In this document: piece after piece, positions 13,621-21,912 of the stretch
Position numbering within the stretch: position 1 is the stretch's first letter
How the letters are laid out: every line of letters begins with the position of its first letter
From: Gymnorhina tibicen
Taxonomy: Eukaryota; Chordata; Aves; Passeriformes; Artamidae
Length of the DNA: 64,000 nucleotides
Assembly: GCA_013399875.1 (NCBI GenBank)
Contig: VXAZ01005489.1
Location: 62,001 to 126,000 of the forward strand
Direction: 5' to 3'
Notes under the pieces: model-generated
The model's input: only the letters and a program-made list of their open reading frames with translations
Databases searched by the model: none
What the model was told of the DNA's origin: nothing
Position numbers and translations under genes: made by a program

Positions 13621-13689
13621 CGGAGGTAAAACCCTTTTTTCCCCTCTAACCGTGTTTGGCTTTTAATTCTAAGCCAGGGAAAGGCAACA

Positions 13690-13693
13690 TAAG
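13690..13693 (+). other. Right target-site duplication (TAAG) of LTR 1
   Basis: An exact copy of the 4 bases that precede the LTR at 13071-13074. Confidence 0.6.
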
Positions 13694-14267
13694 AAGCTGC
13701 ATTTAAGTGTTGGTTTTTGCAAAGTCACTCAAGAATTTCTTCCACATGGAGAGTGGAGGTGTGTTTTCCTGCAGGCAGGATGGGTTGTTGAATTTTCAAA
13801 GAGGCTCTAGTTGCTTTATTCTGTGGTACCATTGAAAAGCTGTATTCTTTAAGCAGAGCCAGTCACTTATTTAATTTTAATAATAATAATATGAGGCAAT
13901 TTATTACAGCACCATAATATTCACAGTGGGTAAGAATTGATGGAAATATTTAGGCATATATTTTCAGTTTTGTTACTATTCCTCTTGCAAGTTCACCCAT
14001 TGCATTATTTTCTAACAATGCCAAAAAAACCCGAAGACTAGATATGACGGCTGTTTTTTTATAACAAAGAACTTAACTGCAGCTTTTAGAAGTTAGTGAG
14101 CTACCTCACATGTATCTGAATATATTCAAAAGGTGGGTGTGTAGGTTCAATATTTGTCAGCAACAGTAAGAGTCAGTCTGTATTTGCTGTATTTTGCCAT
14201 CCAGGTTTTCTTACCTCTAATTTCATTCTTTCTCCCAAAAGCTGAGAAACATTCGTATTTTTTCAAC
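13694..14267. other. Spacer between the two LTRs, nothing recognised
   Basis: About 570 bp of AT-rich sequence with a short TAATAATAAT run near 13879. It shows no retroviral internal sequence and no similarity to either LTR. This argues that the flanking LTRs are two separate insertions and not the two ends of one provirus. Confidence 0.6.
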
Positions 14268-14271
14268 GTCT
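14268..14271 (+). other. Left target-site duplication (GTCT) of LTR 2
   Basis: GTCT directly precedes the TGATGTC start of LTR 2 and recurs exactly after its CA end at 15083-15086. Confidence 0.65.
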
Positions 14272-14325
14272 TGATGTCTATATAACTCAAGTCTCAACAA
14301 CAAAGTGCTTGTGTAACTTGAGTTA

Positions 14326-14525
14326 TAGGATATCTATGTAACCCTAATATCAATATAACCCAAATCATGACTTTTTATCAATGTAGCTTGACAAATATCA
14401 ATATAACCTTCTATACTTATATAGCCTGAATCATAACTTTTACTTATGTAGCCTAAATCATAACTTCTATACCTATAACCTGAATCATAACTTTTGATAC
14501 CCATATAATCTAATGTGAATAACTT
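14326..14525 (+). repeat. Degenerate 27-bp minisatellite in U3 of LTR 2
   Basis: Roughly seven imperfect units of 26-28 bp, some shortened, carry the words ATATAACC / ATGTAGCC and AATCATAACTT. The clearest copies lie between 14410 and 14500. On the minus strand the array stays open (14534 down to 14334) and gives a repeating nine-residue pattern with SYDxGYI. This follows from a unit length divisible by three and is not evidence of a gene. Confidence 0.8.
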
Positions 14526-14726
14526 TATATGCAATGTAATGGCTAGTATATAATTAACTAGTTGCTTATATGCTGAATAGAGAAAAAGAAAAGAAATAAA
14601 AACTTACCAGGTGTATAGCTTCAGAGATAAGTGTCATACTAATGAGAAGTTGGCAAGCCAAAGCCAATTATCCACAAAACAAAGAATTTAGGCCAGTTGG
14701 AACCAGATGGACCAAAGAGCATCGCA

Positions 14727-14737
14727 ACTGCGCATGC
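14727..14737 (+). promoter_or_regulatory. NRF1-like site, left copy
   Basis: ACTGCGCATGC, continuing into CC, matches the NRF1 core TGCGCATGCGC at 10 of 11 positions. It is the left arm of an 11-bp inverted pair inside LTR 2, about 210 bp before the TATA box. Binding is inferred from sequence only. Confidence 0.45.
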
Positions 14738-14825
14738 CCTGAAGACAAAGTTGAAAAGTTCAAGTGCGAAGAAGACGTTAGAAGCCTTCATCGAAGACCC
14801 CCAAAGACCCCCAAATTGGGGAAGT

Positions 14826-14836
14826 GCATGCGCAGT
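14826..14836 (-). promoter_or_regulatory. NRF1-like site, right copy (inverted)
   Basis: GCATGCGCAGT is the exact reverse complement of the site at 14727-14737. On the minus strand it also matches the NRF1 core at 10 of 11 positions. It lies about 105 bp before the LTR 2 TATA box. Confidence 0.45.
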
Positions 14837-14940
14837 GCAAAGAATTATCTAATAACCATGAGATCATGCTATGTAAATTAGTTCTGGCGCATATGTGATG
14901 ATGCTGTAATGACACAGCAACATTAAGCAGAATTTTACTG

Positions 14941-14948
14941 TATAAATA
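14941..14948 (+). promoter_or_regulatory. TATA box of LTR 2
   Basis: TATAAATA precedes a GC-richer stretch. The expected start site is about 14970. Confidence 0.65.
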
Positions 14949-15012
14949 TAGCACCGCACCTGACAAAGGCGGGTGAGTTAGGAGGAGAGATCCCCCTCAT
15001 CACCAGTGCTGC

Positions 15013-15018
15013 AATAAA
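15013..15018 (+). terminator. Polyadenylation signal of LTR 2
   Basis: AATAAA lies 65 bp after the TATA box, with CA-containing cleavage candidates and a GT-rich stretch (GGTCTATGGGG) downstream. This is the usual R/U5 arrangement. Confidence 0.65.
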
Positions 15019-15082
15019 CAAATACCTGCTCTATAGGCATCGGTCTATGGGGATTGATTTCCAGCCTATCTTTCGGGCATCA

Positions 15083-15086
15083 GTCT
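15083..15086 (+). other. Right target-site duplication (GTCT) of LTR 2
   Basis: An exact copy of 14268-14271. Confidence 0.65.
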
Positions 15087-16471
15087 GGATGCTGGGATTT
15101 CTGGATGTCTGACAGTTGGAACAGAGATGAAATGCAGTGGCACACAGTGATGTGGAGGGAATGCAATACTCCTAGGAATGGGTCACTACACCTGCAAAGA
15201 GACATCATAGAATTAAATTGGTGCTACACACTCGTAGGATGACACAGACAATGCTATCCCTATGGGTATGTTTCACTACCTTGTTTTAGGAGTGTCCTTT
15301 AAGAATTTAGTTGGAAAGTTTCCAAAATTTTCTTCCAAAATAAGTGTAACAATGTAGAAAACTTCAAACAGGAATCGGTATGCATGTGTGCCTTTGTCAA
15401 AATACAGGTTATACTGGGTGTTGTACAATAAGAGGATATTTCTTCAAGAAAGACAAGTTCTTTTTGAGTATTAGCAGTTTTTAAATTGCAGAACAGTCAG
15501 ACAGTTCCTGCATCTAAACAATTTCCTGTATATTACAAGATTTTTATACTTTCTGTACATTTGAAAGTAGTGGAAAAAACCCGCATTGTTTTGCTTAAAG
15601 AAGAGCATTAACCTAGAACTTGCTGACACCATCTTGTGATTTATACAGCATCTCCAGCCTTTAGCTAATTTGCAAAGTTCAAGTAGGAGCAACAAAAGAT
15701 TACCCCTGCTTGGACAACCAGTGTACTACACAAACTGATCATGTGGCTATGTAAGCAGCCTGGTATGGCAGGGAGGGTAGGGGTTGAGGTTACCAAAGCA
15801 AAACAAGAGAAAGCACAGTCAGTTCTAAGTTAAATATACTTCCTTGTCTTGCCCTGAAGGCCTTCAAACATTAGAATCAATGAGTTCCAGTGCAGGAACA
15901 TGGAACTGTTTGTGGCTGACAGTGTTTCTGGAGAAGCCTGTCTTACAAAACACTCTCCTGACATTGTCCTTAAGATGTCAATAACATTATCAAAGTAGTC
16001 TTTACCAGAAGTTTGATGATTAGCTTCTAACAACCCTAATTTCTCTATTCATAGATTTGCTAAAGGAGTTTGGACGACTCTTTAAGAAGTATGATGCTAT
16101 TAATTAGTTATTATTTCTTAGATGAGACTGCTGAAAAAAGCCAAAATTCAGTCCCTTGTTTTTAATCAGATATGCTAGTGATCAAGATCTGACTGAAACA
16201 ATAAATTTCAAGAGCTGAAAATGTTAAGGAGTTGTTACATTTGCATAATGAATCTCAGTGAGTGGACTGTCTCCCGAGGAGAATCACTTCACATCTCATG
16301 AACATTGCTATGATTTTCTCTGTGAGATCTCTAGTCTGCCAGTCTCTCCAAGGTCTTAGAGTTTGCTTCTGCTCTTTAAAGCAAATAACACGATGTTCTA
16401 ATATCACTGCTAGTATCAATGGTGACTGTTAGTCCAAATAAATGTGGGACCTATCCTGTAAACCAACCATG
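15087..16471. other. AT-rich sequence after LTR 2, nothing recognised
   Basis: No primer-binding site or gag-like sequence follows LTR 2. That supports a solo LTR and not the 5' end of a provirus. No gene or further repeat was recognised up to the CR1 fragment. Confidence 0.55.
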
Positions 16472-16690
16472 TTTATCAGTGTCCTGGAAGAGTTGCTGGA
16501 GCACTCTTCCATGCAATTTGCAGATGTCACCAAATGAGGGTGACCATTGCACCAGGGGCCCATTTAGGAGATGGAGACAGGTCCACCAAAGTAGTACATG
16601 ATGGGAGGACAAGAGATAATCAGAAAGGTTTGGGCTGGATATAGGTATGAAATTGCTCCTCATGAGGACATTGGTAGGTAACCAAAGGAG
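16472..16690 (+). mobile_element. CR1 LINE fragment, internally deleted and degraded
   Basis: The segment at 16472-16540 reads like the CR1 reverse-transcriptase block with FIND-L and FADDTK. Here it runs through TTTGCAGATGTCACCAAA, so the second D of the catalytic ADD is changed to V and a stop follows at once. From about 16567 the sequence jumps to the CR1 ORF2 C-terminus: GGAGATGGAGACAGG, GGAGGACAAGAGATAAT, then ERFGLDIG and MRT motifs in a shifted frame. In an intact CR1 these two parts are several hundred bases apart, so an internal deletion has joined them. The frame is broken by stops and shifts. This is an old dead copy, and its exact ends are uncertain. Confidence 0.6.
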
Positions 16691-19380
16691 GCTCACTGGT
16701 ATCCAGAAGCCCAACCAGAAGTTTTAGAAAGGGCTTAGAAAAATCCTGGAACATTCCCCTCTAATCTTCAAGCTGGCACTACTTCGAGAATGAAGTGAGA
16801 CAGGAGACCCATTTGCTCAGTTTGCTTTGATGTTGCATCTTCTATGTATCTATCAGATATAATTTAGTTTAATTCCACTGCAAAGTATGATAAGAGCTTT
16901 GAGATGTGGAGAATAACAGGGCTGACTGATTTTGACAGTTGTTGAGCCTGTTTTTACCTTTAGTCTTGTTTATGCACTTGGTACCTCTAATATACGTACA
17001 AACCATTGCTGGATCCTGAGTGAGTCCTATTCTTCATTAACAAAACCCATTTTCAGCAGTTTTCTACATTTTTGAAGATTGAGCACAGAAATATCACCAT
17101 TCCCAGTAGCACAGACTGATACAAAAATATCACAGAAATGGAGTTCATGTTACACAGGGACAGCACCACTGAAGACAGTGTCATATTTCAAAAGTATATT
17201 CAAAATACCCTGAAATATTTACCCTGTTGAGAAAATAAGACTCTTTAGAGTAGTGAGCTACCTTGTGAAAATACTAATGCATAGCTTTTGAAAAATCCTT
17301 GCTCTTCACAGTTATTTGTCACTATGCACCTCCAGGACCCAGTTGCTGCTCTGGGGAGTCAGCAGTTTTTGTATGGTCCTCTCCCACCTCTCCTGTAGTA
17401 TCTGGACATTCCTCAGAAAGACATTTGTCCACGGTTACAGATCTCCCTCATGTCATGGGTCACATCATCAGGAAAGTGGAAAGGTTCAGGATGACAACTA
17501 AAAATAATTTTTCACTGTCAGCTTCATGGGATCAATGGAAAAACAAACCCTATCTGTTTCGGCAAATAATGAAGGAAAGAGGAAAAGCACAGGCTATTAT
17601 GTTAATGTAAGCAGACAGGACTGACCTCTGCTATCTAGATTAGTTTATTTTGCTGCAGTATTTTGCATACAAAATCACTTTTGTCAGGGAACCTCCAAGC
17701 ACTTTGGAGAAGATGCAATTAAGAGCTGTGACACCTCTGTGAGATACAATTGCAGTTGTCCCACAGTGGGGTGACCCTCACAGAGATAAGTCGCTCAGGT
17801 AAGCACCTAAAGGTAACTGCAGTATATTGGCTTCAGTAGCCACCAGATGTAAGGGTAACAACAGCATAGGGACTTGGTGACAGCACTGCTGATACTCCGT
17901 CCAAGTGCCATGAGTGCACAAATCAGAACTGAGAAGAAAGTTCACTCTTGGTAAAGCAGTCTGGAGGATGATGATCTCTATCCAAGAGTGGAAAGTGAGC
18001 AACTTCTGACACCAGTTTTCAAGCTGACAGATTTTTACAGTGCTGTTTGTGTTACTGTTAAAATACTGAACTGGAAAACTGGAATGATTAATACAAGAGC
18101 TACATCTGCTTCAGCAAACCCACACACTTGATCAGTGTTGCCCGGCATTAATCAAAAGCAGTGAATTCAGCTTCCACAATACAAGCAGCTTTTGTCCTCA
18201 TCTTTTGGGAATTCATAATTCAGTCTTACCGTTATTTATTTCCTCTTCCATGCTCTTTCCTGAAAGATAAACCTGCACAGAAAGAAACCAGAGTCATTAA
18301 CTGTTGGAAACTTTGATGTGCTACAAAGTGCTTCTGAATTAGAAGTGATAATGAAATTTCCACTGCTGAAAGCAGACTTTGCTAACTGATGTATGTAGTG
18401 AGAAAGGGGCTATATAACCCACAAAAATAATAACTGTGTTCATTTTTAATATGCCTCATTCATTTTTTCTTAAATTAGCAGAACACCAAATTAGAGTTTA
18501 AGATGTTCCTTTTAATTTTCATTAATTAAAATAAATACATGTTTAACCATTTCCACTAGACTCTATTAAATCCAGTATATTTGACAAAATTTCTTTTACA
18601 ACCAAACTGAGTAACATTTCTAATGCTCTTTGGAGAGCATGAAATTAATTAGTCCGAAAAATCCAGGTTCTGATCTGCAAAAGCAGCTCACCACTAAATT
18701 ACTTGCACTTCCATGATAGACACTCTTGTTACTAGCCGAGATTTTTTGTTCTCCCCTAGGAGCTAAGTAACGATGACCAGGAGGAGCTTAAATGAGGAAG
18801 GCTGATAAGATTAGTGTCCTTGGCTCCCTGTTCCATGGCCACTTCACAATGAGTCAGGCTGGGAATCAAGAAGCTTCAATATTCACAAAGCAGCCCCAGT
18901 TGACAAGCCAGCAGCACAGGTTCTTCCAGGTATGAACGCTTACAGGTTTCTTTAAATCTTACAGGTCCTTTTGTGGACCTAGCACTTCAATCAATGAGAG
19001 ATCAATAGATGTATTCAGAGGAAACCTTACTGAACCCAGAAGGACTCACTATACAAATACATAACTATTTCCACAGAGGTCTTCAACATAACACTGAGAA
19101 GTTGTGTTATAACTTACTTACTGTCAAAACACAGCAAATTCTCTGGTTTGGTCCAAAATTTCTTTTTCTGTGACAAAAACCTTTAACTGAAAATGTTTGC
19201 ACCATTTCACAGAAGAAAATAGCCTAAGAGGTATTGTTGCTGCTTCCATTCTCATTAGAAAACTTAGGAAGTGTCTTCTAAACCAGTAGCAGTTTGAGAA
19301 GGTAATTTTGATTTTGACATGGATTCCAAAATGTCTAGCAAAATCAAATGTTGGTATTTGTAATGGCAATACAAAAGTAA

Positions 19381-19560
19381 ATCATAATAATCATAATAAG
19401 AGTGAAAGGTAAAAAAGGCAAGAGGGAAAAAAAACTAAAGAAAAGACAGCTTCACTTAGAGGCGTACAACTTTCCAAAAAACAGCATTAGAAGCAAGGAG
19501 TGACAGTTACATGGGGAAAAAAAATGGAAATTAGGGAAGAAAGAGACAGAAAACATGGAC
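19381..19560 (+). repeat. Purine-rich low-complexity tract with 9-bp duplication
   Basis: ATCATAATA is doubled at 19381-19398. About 160 bp follow that are strongly biased to A and G on the plus strand, with several A7-A8 runs and GGGAAGAAAGAGA-type words. Confidence 0.6.
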
Positions 19561-21885
19561 AAAATGGCAGAGGTGCGTTGCATAGACTCTGGTACTGAGG
19601 AATGGATACTGAGGAAATGAGGTAGCCAAAACATACAGAAAAGAAGGCACTTAATAGTCAAAGCTGATGAAACATGTTGTAAAGGAAAAAGAACTGGCAA
19701 TTGACAAAAAAACTAACAGATAAACTTAAACAGTTTTGTGAAATTGAAGAAAATATGGCACTCACACAAAATACTGAGAGAGGAAAGAAAGCCAAACCAC
19801 AGACCTTTGCCAAGGGATCAAACCCTGGAAGATTCATCTCATCAACAATTGTGAGGAGGTTTTTAATTTTTTCTTTGTTATTCCTGCAAGAAGGTATAAA
19901 CCACGTTTTATATAAGGAACAGAGAGGGAAATATATTACAGCATCCAATTTCTCCTGGGGAAGAAAGGATGCTATAACAAAAAATGCCTGAACAGTTTTT
20001 TTCCCAGTATATACAGGGGCGCTGGAAGTGCTTGGTACATCTAAAAGTACAAAGCTTCTCTACCAGGCTGATCTACTGAAAAGGTGGGGTCATAATGGGC
20101 CAGATTCAAATATGCTTGTGAAGCCTGAACAGTTGTGACAGATTCAGAACCAGTGAAGCTATTCCCAATAACAAATTTCAATCAGGAAATTGTAATCTTA
20201 TTCCAAAAAGAGCAGTAAGGCTGATAATATACCTCTTTCTTTTTAGCAGTCTTAAGTTAACTTTGCAAATGTCAATGTTTTACAGACCCTCACAAAAAAA
20301 AGTAAAGCAAGAAGAATGGATATATCTTTTTGGGGATACATTTGGTTTCTAGTTGCTCATCAGGATCTAAGTGGGCACCTGTTTGCTGATATTCCAGCTC
20401 TAGCAAAATATTGCAGAAATTATTTCACTTCTAGGATTAAAACTAAAGAAACGAATGAACACACTCAAAACAAACAAACAAAAAAAAAAGCAAAAAAGCT
20501 AAAACAAGACAAAAGCTGTCCACCATGGTCTGTACAGTACTCAAGTACAAACACTGTACTCAATCTGAGCTCTGAGTGCACACAGGGGTTGACAAGTTCA
20601 GCTGACGGCTGTGCAGAATTGAGGCCAAGTGGCACACAGAGTCAAGACCCTCTCCCATGTCCAATCCCACGAGATTTCATCTGGCAATGCTTTCCTTTGC
20701 CTGTGCCTTCCTTCATGTCCTCAAAGTACAAGAGGAAGTAGCAGGGATTGCACCAAACAAATCTCATTACTGTCTAAGCAAAATGTTGGCAGGGCATGGG
20801 AGCTGCTTGTCACAGTTTGGAGTTTTGCTCAAGTTTTCAAAGCAGTGTCTTCCCTTTCTGTCCTCCTCATTCACTTTTTAAGCACTGACTGATCTGTGAC
20901 TGGACACAAAACCTTTGAAAGTGGCATGAAGATTTTTTGCTCATGTCTTATTTTAAGTACCCAAATTTGTGAAGCCACTTAATTTACATTTTTCAGAAAC
21001 TAACCCCATTGCCATAACTGAACCTTTCATTTGAGGCAGCTGTAAATTTTCCAGAAGCAAGTGACACTGCACTTTTTCCTCACTGTAGCACTCTCTTTTG
21101 TGTCCTACTCCCTTCTGCTTTAACTAAATGACATGGATGTGAACTTTGCATCATGCTATACAACATTGCCACAGTGCACAGAGGTATTTTCTACATAGTA
21201 ATGTGCTCTAATCCAGCTCCCGTTTTCCAGCTACCTATTAAACTATGTCATTACTGTGTTACTGACTTGATCTTGAACAAAGTGATGCCAAAGTATGTGG
21301 AAATACAGGTTAGGGATGCATTGCCTTTAGGCAGAGTCTCCAAAAGCAGTAAAATCCAATCCAACTATTCTCAAATTCATTTTGCAAGCAAATTGCTACA
21401 AATAAATAGCAGCATTTTAATGAAATACTTCCTTAGTATACTTTAAAGATATGGACGACCTAAGGAGATTGACCATGACAGAACCCCAACAGCTGAGAGG
21501 AGAATGACATTCCTGGCAAAGCTGTCTCTTAAGCTTTGTGTACTCTTCCTTGTATGGTGTAAGTGCTGGTCTTAGGATAAGGATAGGATCAATTGGAAGT
21601 GAGTCCTGACCAGGAACAGTGTCACATCTTACACTGTTCTTGTAGCCACTGTACATGTGTTACTTCCTGTAAATGCAAATAGGGAAGCACAATTTTACAA
21701 ACCTAGAAAAGCAAAATCCTGACACACTACTGTATTTCCCAAAGATTCAGACACAAATATCCACAGGAAAATTTTTGCTACTTTTAGGGTTTTTTCATTC
21801 CTGTTCCAAAGATTGAAGTTAAACATGACACTGTAGTTTTATGGGCATTTGAACAAACAGTGGCTCTGAAATTTGGCTTCACCTC

Positions 21886-21912
21886 ATATATATACACATA
21901 TATATGTATATG
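21886..21912 (+). repeat. Imperfect (AT)/(AC) dinucleotide repeat
   Basis: Alternating AT with CAC and GT interruptions extends over 27 bases, giving a largely self-complementary tract. Confidence 0.75.

Larger units (their letters stand above)
13075..13689 (+). mobile_element. Solo LTR 1 of an endogenous retrovirus (ERV1-like)
   Basis: This 615-bp block begins TGATGCC and ends GGCAACA. The ends form imperfect inverted repeats (6 of 7 positions pair), and TAAG flanks both sides. A TATA box (TATAAATA) lies at 13613-13620 with a GC-richer promoter region before it, an inverted CCAAT (ATTGG) at 13377-13381 and an octamer ATGCAAAT at 13428-13435. These fit a plus-strand LTR. Inside are a 27-bp tandem duplication near the 5' end, a TG microsatellite and a cluster of GTGCATT-like words. 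No gag, pol or env remains and no second matching LTR is visible, so it reads as a solo LTR left by recombination. No AATAAA is found between the TATA box and the 3' end, which is odd. Boundaries rest on the TG...CA ends plus the duplication; the family name is not determined. Confidence 0.65.
14272..15082 (+). mobile_element. Solo LTR 2 of an endogenous retrovirus (ERV1-like)
   Basis: This 811-bp block begins TGATGTC and ends GGCATCA. The ends are inverted repeats (TGATG plus one further matching base), and GTCT flanks both sides. Order from the left: an AT-rich part with 26-28 bp tandem repeats, a GC-richer U3 core with two NRF1-like sites, a TATA box at 14941-14948, and a polyadenylation signal AATAAA at 15013-15018. 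About 65 bp of U5 then runs to the CA end. The 72-bp gap from TATA to AATAAA fits a short R region. No internal viral sequence lies on either side, so it is a solo LTR. Orientation is plus, as in LTR 1. The exact family is not determined; the 4-bp duplication points to the ERV1/gamma class, not ERVL (5 bp) or ERVK (6 bp). Confidence 0.75.

Noticed and set aside
14632..15082. A shorter LTR 2 starting at TGTCATACT
   Set aside because: That start gives no matching target duplication or terminal inverted repeat, whereas 14272 gives both.
13075..15082. Single provirus with 5' and 3' LTRs
   Set aside because: The two LTRs differ in sequence and have different target duplications, and the 570 bp between them shows no viral genes.
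20316..20741. 141-codon open frame
   Set aside because: It runs through an A-rich tract (lysine/glutamine-rich middle) and shows no domain.
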